The notes: a model not told the origin generated them from the sequence alone. Counted from the stretch's first letter, positions 23,963 through 32,208 are shown. The stretch: 39,344 nt of DNA from JARYMI01 sp037444845 (GCA_037444845.1 JBBILQ010000021.1:1-39344); one strand, 5' to 3'. Numbers and translations: made by a program.

Positions 23963-25192
23963 TTAACCTTCTTTTTTCATTTCCGGTTTGATGAGAGTGC
24001 CGTCTTTTAGCTCGCGGAGGGCTGTGTAGGGGCCGACAATAACTTCTTGTCCCTCTTTCAGGCCTGAACTGATTTCGACCAGAAGCCCGCCCATAATTCC
24101 CTTAGTCACGGGGCAGAATTTAGCCCGGCCGTTCTCGACCGTGTAAACACCCTCTTCTTCTGTCTTTTCTTTCTGGGAGGAATCTTGACTCTTCGTTTCT
24201 CTGAGGACGAGCGCGGAGATGGGCAGGGCCAGGACTTCTTTTTTCGTTGCGGTGATGATATCGGCAGAGGCGGACAGCCCCGGCCGCAGCTCCCGTGGAG
24301 GATTCTCCAGCGTGACGGTCACCTGAAAATCGCGCGATTCCTGCTGGGTTGAGGTTAATTTCTGGATGGCCGAGCTCCCGATTTCGGTCACTGTACCGGC
24401 AAGAGTTCGGCTGGGCAAGGCGTCGACTTTCACATCAGCCTTCTGCCCGATTCTTACGCCAATCACATCCGTTTCATCCACCTCCACCTCAACTTCCATT
24501 TCGGAGAGGTCGGCGATCGTCATCAGGACCGTGCCCGGGTTGTTCATCGTGCCGATGATGGCCACTTCTCCTTCTTCGACGCGCAGGCTGGTAATGATCC
24601 CGGCTATTGGTGAGTTGTAGACGGTCTTGGAGAGAGAGTCAAGGGTGCTCTTGAGCGAGGCTTCAGCCTGCTGAATTTGATGGCGGATGGCCTGAACTTC
24701 GGCTCTGGATATATCGTGCTGAACTTTTGCTGACTCGAGCTGTTCGAGGGAAATCAGACGGTCTTCGTGAAGCTTTTTTTGCCTGGCGTAATTGTTCTCT
24801 TCTCTTTTGAGCCGGGTTTCGGCCTGGATGAGCTGGGCTTTGTAAGACTGGATAAGAGCTCGATCGCGGTCGGCGTTGGCCTCATACTGGGCCGAATCAA
24901 GCTTGAGCAGGAAATCCCCGCCTCTAACTTCCTGACCCTCAATGACGCCGATCTTGATGATCCGTCCAGGGACATGGGCGCTGATGTTGACGTTTTTCTT
25001 AGGCTTGACCTCGCCCGAAGCTGAGATAACAGAAGTCAGGTCATGGGTTTTCACCTTTTCCACGGTGACCTTAACCGATTTTTCTCTTTGCGCCCTGAAG
25101 TTAAAGAGAATGACGAGCCCGATGATGACGACAGCGGCGGAGATGAAGACGATTTTCTTGCGTCTGGATTTAGGGTTCTTTTGTTCTTTCAT
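23963..25192 (-). CDS. MacA/HlyD-type periplasmic adaptor of an ABC exporter
   Basis: This 409-residue membrane-fusion protein has one N-terminal transmembrane helix (about residues 14-30, VFISAAVVIIGLVILF). A split biotinyl-lipoyl domain follows: VKPKKNVNISAHVPGRI and, after the hairpin, NSPIAGIITSLRVEEGEV. The helical hairpin between them is about 90 residues long with KAQLIQAETRLKREENNY. A beta-barrel with VEVEVDETDVIGVRIGQKA follows, and the membrane-proximal domain ends near LREL. The order is that of MacA. ATG 25192 puts the start just before the basic stretch and TM helix. ATG 25222 lies only 15 nt below a -10 box, and in-frame codons farther upstream read through the promoter and a palindromic repeat, so they are rejected. 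Confidence 0.9.
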   Translation of the reverse strand: MKEQKNPKSRRKKIVFISAAVVIIGLVILFNFRAQREKSVKVTVEKVKTHDLTSVISASGEVKPKKNVNISAHVPGRIIKIGVIEGQEVRGGDFLLKLDSAQYEANADRDRALIQSYKAQLIQAETRLKREENNYARQKKLHEDRLISLEQLESAKVQHDISRAEVQAIRHQIQQAEASLKSTLDSLSKTVYNSPIAGIITSLRVEEGEVAIIGTMNNPGTVLMTIADLSEMEVEVEVDETDVIGVRIGQKADVKVDALPSRTLAGTVTEIGSSAIQKLTSTQQESRDFQVTVTLENPPRELRPGLSASADIITATKKEVLALPISALVLRETKSQDSSQKEKTEEEGVYTVENGRAKFCPVTKGIMGGLLVEISSGLKEGQEVIVGPYTALRELKDGTLIKPEMKKEG

Positions 25193-25237
25193 TTTCTTGT
25201 ACCAGATAATCCTGTATTTCATTCCGGACTTGATACT

Positions 25238-25266
25238 ATCATAGTACAATACGGCAGAAAGGGCAA
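25238..25266 (-). promoter_or_regulatory. Candidate promoter of the MacA-ATPase-Yip1 operon
   Basis: On the minus strand TTGCCC (25266-25261) and TATGAT (25243-25238) are spaced by 17 bp. Transcription would start near 25231. Start codon 25222 would then have a leader of under 10 nt and start 25192 one of about 40 nt. Confidence 0.5.
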
Positions 25267-25311
25267 AAAGTTTTGAAGCTATGCAAGCATCGCTCTTTAT
25301 ATGATTCATTA

Positions 25312-25433
25312 GGGTGCAGGAAGCTGCCCCTTGGCCCCCGCACTCCGGGGAACCAGTCCCGTTGGTTCCCCCCGTCGGAAAGCCGACGGACCCCCCCTCC
25401 GCTACGGGGGCTTCAGGGCAGCTCCCTGCACCC
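25312..25433. repeat. 122-bp palindromic intergenic element
   Basis: The ends 25312-25330 and 25415-25433 are inverted repeats matching at 17 of 19 positions and begin GGGTGCAGG. Inside lie further hairpins: GGAACCA/TGGTTCC, CCGTCGG/CCGACGG and a C-run/G-run pair at the right. No reading frame of interest is present. It sits in the 334-bp gap between the divergent MacA and inositol-monophosphatase genes. No exact target duplication is seen. It is unrelated in sequence to the element at 6417-6570. Confidence 0.7.
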
Positions 25434-25488
25434 ATAATAACAGTCACATAGATGGGGATGCTTCGTGAAGTCCCGCGGGAGTGGTTGA

Positions 25489-25517
25489 TTGCGGAGGGCG
25501 GCCAGAGTTGTTAAGAT
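25489..25517 (+). promoter_or_regulatory. Candidate leaderless-type promoter of the monophosphatase gene
   Basis: TTGCGG (25489-25494) and TAAGAT (25512-25517) are spaced by 17 bp, and the -10 box ends 9 nt before ATG 25527. No proper Shine-Dalgarno precedes the start. Confidence 0.45.
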
Positions 25518-25526
25518 AGATGAGCC

Positions 25527-26321
25527 ATGGGAGAGTGGGCTGAATTTTTAGGAGCGGCTGAGGAAGCCGCCCGCGAAGCCGGCGGGATGCTCAGACAGGG
25601 GATGTCCCAGAGACGGGAAATCTCTTTCAAGGGGGCTGTAGACCTGGTAACGAATTTCGACGAGAAAGCCCAGGAGATGATCTTTGGCCGCCTTTCTGCA
25701 GCCTTTCCCCATCACGGGTTTCTTGCCGAGGAGGGGCTGCGCCAGAAAGAGACAGGGGATTTCCTCTGGGTGATCGACCCGCTCGACGGCACGACAAACT
25801 ACGCCCACCGCTTTCCTGTCTTCTGTATCTCCATCGCCCTCGAATTCATGGGAAGGGTTGTTCTTGGCCTGGTTTATGATCCCATGCGGGATGAAATCTT
25901 CTCGGCTGTCGAAGCCGAAGGCGCCCGTCTCAACGACCAGAAGATCCGCGTCAGCCCGGTTGATGATCTCAACCGGAGCCTCCTTGCCACAGGGTTTCCC
26001 TATGATGTTCGGGAGAGCCGGGTTAACAATGTCATCCATTTCAACAATTTCCTGGTCCGCGCCCAGGCGATCAGACGCTGCGGCTCGGCAGCGCTGGACC
26101 TCTGCTACGTCGCTTGCGGCAGGTTTGACGGCTTCTGGGAACTCAAGCTTAAGCCATGGGATGTGGCGGCAGGGGCCTTAGTGGTCAAAGAAGCGGGCGG
26201 CTGTCTGTCCGATTTTTCCGGGGCTGAGTTCAGCATTTTTAGCGCTGAGACTTTGGCCAGCAACGGGCTGATCCACGAGGCCATGATAGCAGTGCTCCAG
26301 GCTGGAAAAGCTGAGGAATAA
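25527..26321 (+). CDS. Inositol monophosphatase-family phosphatase
   Basis: This 264-residue protein is a magnesium-dependent, lithium-sensitive-type sugar phosphatase (SuhB/IMPase family). Metal-binding motifs are complete: EEG (68-70), DPLDGTTN with Asp84 and Asp87, and WDVAAG with Asp212. Members hydrolyse myo-inositol-1-phosphate, fructose-1,6-bisphosphate or PAP, and motif reading does not separate these. The length is typical. The start is supported by a promoter 9 nt upstream and the conserved AEEAAREAG helix. The following secreted-protein gene starts 23 nt later with a good ribosome site, so both may share a transcript. Confidence 0.93.
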   Translation: MGEWAEFLGAAEEAAREAGGMLRQGMSQRREISFKGAVDLVTNFDEKAQEMIFGRLSAAFPHHGFLAEEGLRQKETGDFLWVIDPLDGTTNYAHRFPVFCISIALEFMGRVVLGLVYDPMRDEIFSAVEAEGARLNDQKIRVSPVDDLNRSLLATGFPYDVRESRVNNVIHFNNFLVRAQAIRRCGSAALDLCYVACGRFDGFWELKLKPWDVAAGALVVKEAGGCLSDFSGAEFSIFSAETLASNGLIHEAMIAVLQAGKAEE

Positions 26322-26344
26322 GCCGCCCGCAACAGGAGTCAAAT

Positions 26345-26875
26345 ATGAGGAAATGCCACACGATAAGATGGGCGATGTTTGCTGTCCCCGCGGTTTTCTT
26401 CTTGGGTAACGCTTTATGGGGAGACGGAAAGCTGCCCGTTTTTTCCGAATTCAAGCCTGTTGAGGTGGTTGTTCCCGGGAATGTCCCCTGGACAGATACA
26501 GGCCTGGATGTTTCAGCCGGTCAGGAAATTTCTTTCCGGGCCAGAGGCCGCGTCACCCTTCAGGTGGGAAACCCGCAGGCCGATTGCGGACCTGACGGGT
26601 ATGAGCTCAGGACCGTTCAGCAGCCCCTGCCGGAACAGAATTTGGGAAGCCTGATCGGTAAGGTCGTCATCTCGGTCACGGTGGAGGTTGACGAGGAGAC
26701 CGGTGAAGAAAAACGGGTGGAAGCCAGCCAACTTTTTTTCATCGGCTCCGAGAACCAAGTCCAGTTGCCGGCCTCAGGACGCCTTTTCCTTGGGATCAAC
26801 GAAAACGTCATCGGCGATAACGCCGGAGAGTTCAGAGTCACGATCGTAATGTCAGATCAAGAAAATTCTTTTTGA
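26345..26875 (+). CDS. Secreted PA-IL (LecA)-like beta-sandwich protein
   Basis: This 176-residue protein has a signal-peptide-like N-terminus: basic head, hydrophobic WAMFAVPAVFFLGNALWG, likely cleaved near residue 26. The mature part shows WTDTGLDVSAGQEISFRARG, then LGSLIGKV, FFIGSEN and a C-terminal GRLFLGINENVIGDNAGEFR. This order resembles the PA-IL-like family (galactose-binding lectin LecA), where the last segment holds the calcium and sugar ligands. Here the ND..N residues are partly replaced (NEN, DNAG), so sugar binding is uncertain. ATG 26345 has AGGAG 7 nt upstream. It follows the monophosphatase gene by 23 nt and faces accC across 26 bp. Confidence 0.6.
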   Translation: MRKCHTIRWAMFAVPAVFFLGNALWGDGKLPVFSEFKPVEVVVPGNVPWTDTGLDVSAGQEISFRARGRVTLQVGNPQADCGPDGYELRTVQQPLPEQNLGSLIGKVVISVTVEVDEETGEEKRVEASQLFFIGSENQVQLPASGRLFLGINENVIGDNAGEFRVTIVMSDQENSF

Positions 26876-26901
26876 GAGAAAGGACGGAATTTCGGACTTC
26901 C

Positions 26902-28254
26902 CTATTGGGGAGGGCCGTTTTTCGCCAGAAACCTCTCCATGAACTGAGTGTCGTAGTCACCGTTAAGGAAATCCGAATCAGCCAGAATTGCCAGGTGAAG
27001 CGGCAGGTTGGTCTTGATGCCAACGATCGCCGTCATCTCGATGGCGGCTTGCATTTTCTTGATGGCCAGGTGCCGTTTGGGCGCATGGGCGACGACCTTG
27101 GCGATGAGAGAATCGTAATCGGAGGGAATCCTCCAGCCCTGGTAGGCGGCAGAATCAACCCGGATGCCGGGTCCACCGGGGAAGACCAGAAAGTCAATCG
27201 TGCCCGGGGAGGGAGCGAAGGTCGCCGGGTCCTCGGCGTTGACCCGGCATTCGACGGTGTGCCCTCTCATCCTCAGCCCGTCTGCGATGGACAGCTTTTC
27301 CCCCGCCGCGATCTTGATTTGCTCCTCGATCAAATCCAGGCGGTAGGCTTCTTCGGTGACGGGATGCTCAACCTGGACGCGAGTGTTGGCCTCCATGAAA
27401 TAGAATCTGCCCTTTTCATCCACCAGGAACTCAAAAGTCCCCAGGCTCTCGTAGCCGACATGCCTGGCAGCGTCCTCAGCAGCCTTGAGCAGCTTCCGGC
27501 GCAGCTTCTCGTCCACAAAGGGCGAGGGTGTCTCCTCGATGAGCTTCTGATGTTTTCTCTGGATGGAGCATTCCCGTTCGCCCAGGGCGACGACATTGCC
27601 CTTTTTATCGGCCACAACCTGGATCTCGATGTGGCGGGCATTAAGGAGGTATTTCTCGATGTAGAGCGAAGCGTCGTTAAAAGCCGCCTTGGCCTCGCTC
27701 TGGGCCATCGTGAACTGTTCCTCGAGCTGGGAAGGTGACCGGGCGATCCGCATCCCTCTGCCCCCGCCGCCCGCTGCAGCCTTGAGGATAATGGGATAAC
27801 CCATTTTTTTGGCTATTTTTTTGGCTTCTGGCAAGTCGTCGATAATCATGTCACTTCCAGGGATGATCGGAACCTTTGCTTTCTTCATTTCCTGCCGCGC
27901 CTCGCTCTTGTTCCCCATAAGCTTGATGATCGAAGCAGGAGGTCCGATAAAAGCGATCCCCGAGGCTTCGCAAATTTCGGCGAATCGGGGATTCTCTGCC
28001 AGGAACCCGTAACCCGGGTGGATGGCATCAGCCTGGGTAATCTCAGCAGCGCTGAGGATGTTGGCGATATTGAGATAGCTGTCAGAAGCCCGGCCGGGGC
28101 CGATGCAGATTTTTTCGTCAGCCAAGATGGCATGGAGCGATGTCCGGTCGCTTTCTGAATAGACTGCCACAGTCTTGATGCCCAGTTCCCGGGCCGCCCG
28201 GATGACGCGGAGGGCGATTTCCGCGCGGTTGGCGACGAGGATTTTAGAAAACAT
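26902..28254 (-). CDS. accC: Biotin carboxylase subunit of acetyl-CoA carboxylase
   Basis: This 450-residue ATP-grasp enzyme carboxylates the biotin on the carrier protein using bicarbonate and ATP, the first half of malonyl-CoA formation. Motifs are ILVANRAEIALRVIRA at the N-terminus, AIHPGYGFLAEN, the glycine-rich loop KAAAGGGGRGMRI, ERECSIQRKHQK, and the catalytic region NTRVQVEHPVTE. The residue before NTR is Ala where most relatives have Met. The C-terminal lid ends normally. ATG 28254 starts 6 nt after the accB stop without a Shine-Dalgarno, so it is probably coupled to accB. The carboxyltransferase genes are not in the window. Confidence 0.96.
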   Translation of the reverse strand: MFSKILVANRAEIALRVIRAARELGIKTVAVYSESDRTSLHAILADEKICIGPGRASDSYLNIANILSAAEITQADAIHPGYGFLAENPRFAEICEASGIAFIGPPASIIKLMGNKSEARQEMKKAKVPIIPGSDMIIDDLPEAKKIAKKMGYPIILKAAAGGGGRGMRIARSPSQLEEQFTMAQSEAKAAFNDASLYIEKYLLNARHIEIQVVADKKGNVVALGERECSIQRKHQKLIEETPSPFVDEKLRRKLLKAAEDAARHVGYESLGTFEFLVDEKGRFYFMEANTRVQVEHPVTEEAYRLDLIEEQIKIAAGEKLSIADGLRMRGHTVECRVNAEDPATFAPSPGTIDFLVFPGGPGIRVDSAAYQGWRIPSDYDSLIAKVVAHAPKRHLAIKKMQAAIEMTAIVGIKTNLPLHLAILADSDFLNGDYDTQFMERFLAKNGPPQ

Positions 28255-28260
28255 CGGCGA

Positions 28261-28734
28261 TCAGGCGACCGGCTGGATGGCAAAAAGCCTCTGCCCGTAT
28301 TCGACGGGTTTGCCGTTTTCCACAAAGATCTCGGCGATGATTCCTTCGACATCGGATTCGATTTCGTTCATCAGCTTCATGGCCTCGATGATGCACAACG
28401 TCTGGCTCTTCTTTACTTCGTCCCCGACATCGACGAAAGGAGGGGAATTCGGGTCTGCTGCTCTGTAGAACGTGCCGACCATGGGCGAGGTGATAAAATG
28501 GAGGCTGTCCCCAGAGATATGAGGTTCAACCTCATGGGAACGTGGAGGAGTTTCTGGTTTGGGCGGGGTCGGCTGACCAGGAGATTGAACTGCCTCTAAG
28601 GCCGGAGCCAAGGTTACGGCTCGAGCGATCTTTATTTTGAACCCCTCAACTTCCAGCTCAAAATGAAAGAGCTTCTTCTCTTCAAGGAAGCTGATGAGCT
28701 TTGCTATCTCTTCGTAGTCGATTTTGCTGCTCAT
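28261..28734 (-). CDS. accB: Biotin carboxyl carrier protein of acetyl-CoA carboxylase
   Basis: This 157-residue protein has the AccB layout: an N-terminal helical part (about 1-38), a Pro-rich linker (45-65) and a C-terminal biotinyl domain. The biotinylated residue is Lys120 in EAMKLMNEI. SPMVGTFYRA and the thumb segment SPPFVDVGDEV are also present. ATG 28734 has GGAGG 8 nt upstream; the in-frame GTG at 28749 overlaps that site. It is directly followed by accC. Confidence 0.96.
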   Translation of the reverse strand: MSSKIDYEEIAKLISFLEEKKLFHFELEVEGFKIKIARAVTLAPALEAVQSPGQPTPPKPETPPRSHEVEPHISGDSLHFITSPMVGTFYRAADPNSPPFVDVGDEVKKSQTLCIIEAMKLMNEIESDVEGIIAEIFVENGKPVEYGQRLFAIQPVA

Positions 28735-28808
28735 GGCGCTGTCCTCCACAGAGGTCAGTGGCTATTCTGTTTATTTCGACGGAGTGTTTCTTCTTCGAAC
28801 TTGGAGAT

Positions 28809-28837
28809 ACGTTACTCTGAAACCCGGAAAATGTCAA
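28809..28837 (-). promoter_or_regulatory. Candidate accBC promoter
   Basis: On the minus strand a perfect TTGACA (28837-28832) is followed after 17 bp by TAACGT (28814-28809). A second TTGACT overlaps just upstream. The leader would be about 65 nt. The -10 box is a poor match. Confidence 0.4.
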
Positions 28838-28873
28838 GTCAAGCGGAATCGCCGGCCTCCAGGGATTGCCTGG

Positions 28874-30514
28874 TTATTCCACCACGAGCCGGGTGAAGGG
28901 AAAAACATAAGCCTGGAGAAAGACAAGGAGTCCAACCAGCGCGGCAAGAGCCAGACTGTGAAAGAAGACATAGCGCAAAATGTCTCCTTCATGGCCGTAC
29001 CACCTGGTGGCTGTGCTGGCTACAACAATGCTCTGGGCATTAATCATCTTCCCCATGACGCCGCCCGAGCTGTTGGCCGAGCACATGAGTACAGGACTCA
29101 CGCCAACCTGCTCAGCCGTGATCTTCTGAAGGCTGCCGAAAAGGACGTTCGATGAGGTGTCTGAGCCCGTCAGGGCAACACCCAGCCAACCCAGGAGCGT
29201 CCCGAAAAACGGGTAGAGGTACCCTGTTCTGGCGAACGCCAGGCCCATGGTCGCGTCAAGACCCGAGTATCGTGTGATATACCCCAGAGACAGCATGGCG
29301 GCCACTGTGAGGAGGGAGTACCGAACGCGTCTAAGCGTTTTCCACCACGACACGACCATCTGGCTGGGGCTGAAGCCCATGACCAGAGCGGAGATGACGG
29401 CAGAGACAAGGATTGCTGTCCCGGTGAAAGACAGCCAGTTGAAGGTGTAAACAGCGGGTTCGGCCTCTGGGGCTGGGACAACGGGCGGCACGCGGAGGAC
29501 CAAACCGTTCACTCCAGGAACAAGGATTTTGAAGCTGGAGACAGCGTCGAGCCATGCTTTGACCTGGGGAATGCCCCAGAGAAAGACGGTGACGCTCAAG
29601 ACCGCCCAAGGCAGCCATGCTTTGACGACCTGTTTGCGGCTGTAGGCGGGAGCTGAGCGGACTTCCCCGCTCTCCTCGCTTGCGTTGAATCCCAGGATTC
29701 GCTTGGGACGCCAGACTCTTAGAAAGAGGATCAGCCCTAACATGGAAATGAGCGATGCCAGGATATCGACCAGCCAGGGGCCGTGCAGGTTAGAGATAAG
29801 ATACTGCGGAAGGGCAAACAGGCTGCCAGCGACCAGAATGGCCGGCCAGACCTCCGCCATTGCCTTGAAGCCGGAAAAAGCCCAGACAAGCCAGAACGGG
29901 ACGATGATGGAAAAAAAGGGGAGCTGCCGGCCAACCATTGCGCTCAATTTGAGAATATCAAAGCCGGTCACGCCAGCCAGGGCGATGATGGGCGTGCCTA
30001 AAGCACCGAACGCCACGGGAGCGGTGTTGGCAATGAGAGAAAGCCCGGATGCAGCGAGTGGCGCGAACCCCAGCCCGATCAGGATGGCCGCCGTTACCGC
30101 CACAGGAGTGCCGAACCCGGCCGCGCCCTCGAAGAAAGCGCCGAAACAGAAGGCGACGAGAAGAAGCTGCAGCCGGCGGTCCCTGGTGATGCCGGTGAGG
30201 CTCTCCTGGAGAATCTTAAAATGACCTTTTTCACAAGCGAGGTTATAGAGGAAAATAACATTGAGGATGATCCAGCCGATGGGAAAGAGCCCGAAGGCGG
30301 CCCCGTAGAGAGCAACAGCCAGGCCTTTTGATGGCGGCATCCTGAAAACACCCGACGCGATGAGCACGGCTGTTGCAAGCCCGAGCAGCGCTGCCCGATG
30401 TGCTTTGAACTTGAGGAAAGCAAGGCTGCTGAGGAGGACGATGATCGGAAGCGCGGCGACGGCGGCAGAGAGGAGCCAATGCCCGATGGGGTTATAGACC
30501 TGGCTCCACGGCAT
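28874..30514 (-). CDS. lctP: L-lactate permease (LctP/LldP family)
   Basis: This 546-residue protein is a lactate:proton symporter-type permease with about 12-14 hydrophobic helices. Family motifs include FGAFFEGAAGFGTPVAVTAAI, here in two stretches, then LIANTAPVAFGALGTPI, GWLGVALTGSDTSSNVLFG and SANSSGGVMGKMINAQSIVVA. It would import L-lactate or glycolate; no lactate dehydrogenase gene is adjacent. ATG 30514 has AGAGG about 8 nt upstream. A perfect TATAAT lies on the minus strand at 30559-30554, with TTGACG only 13 bp upstream of it, so the promoter is uncertain. accB follows after 139 bp and probably has its own promoter. Confidence 0.95.
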   Translation of the reverse strand: MPWSQVYNPIGHWLLSAAVAALPIIVLLSSLAFLKFKAHRAALLGLATAVLIASGVFRMPPSKGLAVALYGAAFGLFPIGWIILNVIFLYNLACEKGHFKILQESLTGITRDRRLQLLLVAFCFGAFFEGAAGFGTPVAVTAAILIGLGFAPLAASGLSLIANTAPVAFGALGTPIIALAGVTGFDILKLSAMVGRQLPFFSIIVPFWLVWAFSGFKAMAEVWPAILVAGSLFALPQYLISNLHGPWLVDILASLISMLGLILFLRVWRPKRILGFNASEESGEVRSAPAYSRKQVVKAWLPWAVLSVTVFLWGIPQVKAWLDAVSSFKILVPGVNGLVLRVPPVVPAPEAEPAVYTFNWLSFTGTAILVSAVISALVMGFSPSQMVVSWWKTLRRVRYSLLTVAAMLSLGYITRYSGLDATMGLAFARTGYLYPFFGTLLGWLGVALTGSDTSSNVLFGSLQKITAEQVGVSPVLMCSANSSGGVMGKMINAQSIVVASTATRWYGHEGDILRYVFFHSLALAALVGLLVFLQAYVFPFTRLVVE

Positions 30515-30601
30515 CCCGAGGCCTCTTCACGTTTGTTGATAAAAGAGGGCGGTATTATATCGAATTTCGCGGCGTCAAGGAAACCCGGCGTGGAGACCCT
30601 G

Positions 30602-30723
30602 AATTGCCGGTAGGAAAAGGCTATCCCTGTCATCGCGAGCACCCATTGGGTGCGTGGCGATCTCATCAACACAAACTGAGATTGCTTCGCTTCGCTCGCA
30701 AAGACAATTTTCTAACGGCAATT
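30602..30723. repeat. 122-bp imperfect palindrome upstream of ffh
   Basis: Two nested inverted repeats bound this element. The outer arms are AATTGCCGGTAGGAAAA (30602-30618) and TTTTCTAACGGCAATT (30708-30723). The inner arms are TGTCATCGCGAGC (30628-30640) and GCTCGCAAAGACA (30694-30706), which match at 11 of 13 positions. The inner part resembles the widespread intergenic repeats of the TGTCATTGCGAGC type. It lies between the divergent lctP and ffh genes and ends 19 bp before the ffh -35 box. Confidence 0.65.
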
Positions 30724-30742
30724 TCGGGTGGAGAGGTCAGGT

Positions 30743-30772
30743 TTGACGAAGTCGGAGGAAATCCCTTAAGAT
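30743..30772 (+). promoter_or_regulatory. Candidate ffh promoter
   Basis: TTGACG (30743-30748) and TAAGAT (30767-30772) are spaced by 18 bp. Transcription would start near 30779. This excludes the in-frame ATG at 30771, which lies in the -10 box, and supports ATG 30807. Confidence 0.5.
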
Positions 30773-30806
30773 GGGAAGGCTAAGCATTATACTCAAGGCA
30801 GGCAAT

Positions 30807-32138
30807 ATGTTTGACCAGCTCTCCGGCCGTCTTCAGAAGGTGATGAAATACCTTCGCGGCGAGGGAAAAATCACCGAGAGGAACATGGCCGAAGCCCTGC
30901 GAATGATCCGGCTGGCTCTCCTCGAGGCTGATGTCAACTATCGGGTGGTCAAGGATATCACCGAGAGGATTCGAGCCAAGGCCTTAAACCAGGAAGTGCT
31001 GGACAGCCTCACTCCGGCCCAGCAGGTCATCAAGATTGTCCGGGATGAGCTCACTTCAATCCTCGGTGAGGAAGCTAAGCCTCTCCGCTTCGCTGGCCAG
31101 CCACCGACCATTATCATGCTGGTCGGGTTGCAGGGTTCGGGCAAGACGACATCCTGCGGAAAGTTGGCCAGGTGGGCCACCGGCCTTCACAAGAACCCGC
31201 TTCTCGTCTCCTTTGACTTGAAAAGGCCAGCGGCCCAGGACCAGCTAAAGATGATAGCCAGCCAGCTTCACCTGCCGTTTTATGAAATGAGCCGGGAGCA
31301 GATGAATGCCCCCGAACGAGCTCTCAAGGAGCTTCTCCTTTTCACCAAGAACAGGGGCCATGACCCGCTCATTGTGGACACGGCCGGCAGGCTTCACATC
31401 GACGAAGAACTCATGGCCGAGCTCCGTCTGGTCAAGGATATCCTCCAGCCAGCGGAAATCATTTACGTAGGAGACTCCATGACCGGCCAGGATGCGGTCC
31501 GCTCAGCTCAGGCTTTCGAGGAGAAGATAGGCCTGACCTCGGTCATCCTGACCAAGCTCGACGGCGATGCCAGGGGAGGAGCGGCCCTGTCCATTGTCTC
31601 GGTTACAGGCAGACCAATAAAGTTTGTCGGCACGGGAGAGAAGTTCGACAAGCTCGAGGTTTTTCACCCGGACCGCATGGCCTCGCGCATCCTCGGCATG
31701 GGGGATATCCTGAGCCTGATTGAGAAGGCCGAGGAGGAAGCAGATATCAAAGAGGCTGAGGAGATGACCCGCAAGCTGGCCAAGGAGGAATTCAGCCTCG
31801 ATGATTTCCGTAAGCAGCTCCGCCAGATCAAGAAGATGGGGTCCCTCTCCCAGCTTCTCAAACACCTGCCCAGTGGAGGGATCTTCAAGAATATCTCGGC
31901 GGTTGAAATGGACGACCGCAAAATTCTCCATTTCGAAGCCATCATCAACTCGATGACGCCGCGAGAGCGAGAAGACCCGCGCATCATCGACGGCCGGCGC
32001 CGCGGCCGCATTGCCAGGGGAAGCGGCCGGCCAGTTCACGAAGTCAACCAGCTCCTCAAACAGTTTTCTGAGATGAAGAAGATGATGAAGAAGTCCGAGT
32101 TCAAGAAGGTTCTCACGACCATCCCCCGGTCACGCTGA
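30807..32138 (+). CDS. ffh: Signal recognition particle GTPase Ffh
   Basis: This 443-residue protein is the SRP54 homologue, which with the 4.5S/6S RNA delivers nascent membrane proteins to FtsY. The N domain starts MFDQLSGRLQKV and includes the ALLEADVNYRVV helix. The G domain has GLQGSGKTTSCGKLA, DTAGRLHID, TKLDGDARGGAAL and GTGEKFDKLE. The Met-rich M domain with KKMGSLSQLLK and EMKKMMKKSEFKKV ends the protein. ATG 30807 gives the conserved N-terminus and has AAGG upstream; a longer frame from 30771 would start inside the promoter. No SRP RNA gene was recognised nearby. It precedes the rpsP operon, as in many bacteria. Confidence 0.97.
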   Translation: MFDQLSGRLQKVMKYLRGEGKITERNMAEALRMIRLALLEADVNYRVVKDITERIRAKALNQEVLDSLTPAQQVIKIVRDELTSILGEEAKPLRFAGQPPTIIMLVGLQGSGKTTSCGKLARWATGLHKNPLLVSFDLKRPAAQDQLKMIASQLHLPFYEMSREQMNAPERALKELLLFTKNRGHDPLIVDTAGRLHIDEELMAELRLVKDILQPAEIIYVGDSMTGQDAVRSAQAFEEKIGLTSVILTKLDGDARGGAALSIVSVTGRPIKFVGTGEKFDKLEVFHPDRMASRILGMGDILSLIEKAEEEADIKEAEEMTRKLAKEEFSLDDFRKQLRQIKKMGSLSQLLKHLPSGGIFKNISAVEMDDRKILHFEAIINSMTPREREDPRIIDGRRRGRIARGSGRPVHEVNQLLKQFSEMKKMMKKSEFKKVLTTIPRSR

Positions 32139-32179
32139 TTTAAATATGAACGGAGATGCTACCAGGAGGCCTAAGAAAT

Positions 32180-32208
32180 TTGACTTGGCCGCGGATTTTC
32201 GTTATGAT
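32180..32208 (+). promoter_or_regulatory. Promoter of the rpsP-trmD-rplS operon
   Basis: TTGACT (32180-32185) and TATGAT (32203-32208) are spaced by 17 bp. The leader of about 26 nt carries AAGGAAAG. The -10 region overlaps the inverted repeat ATGATT-GAT-AATCAT (32204-32218), which contains an 11-base match to the Fur-box core TGATAATCATT. Confidence 0.7.

Noticed and set aside
25193..25447. N-terminal extension of the MacA-type gene by up to 85 codons
   Set aside because: It reads through the palindromic element and the candidate promoter, is low-complexity, and precedes a normal basic-head plus TM start at 25192.
30771..30806. Upstream ATG for ffh adding 12 residues
   Set aside because: It lies in the candidate -10 box and adds residues not typical of Ffh; ATG 30807 gives the conserved start.
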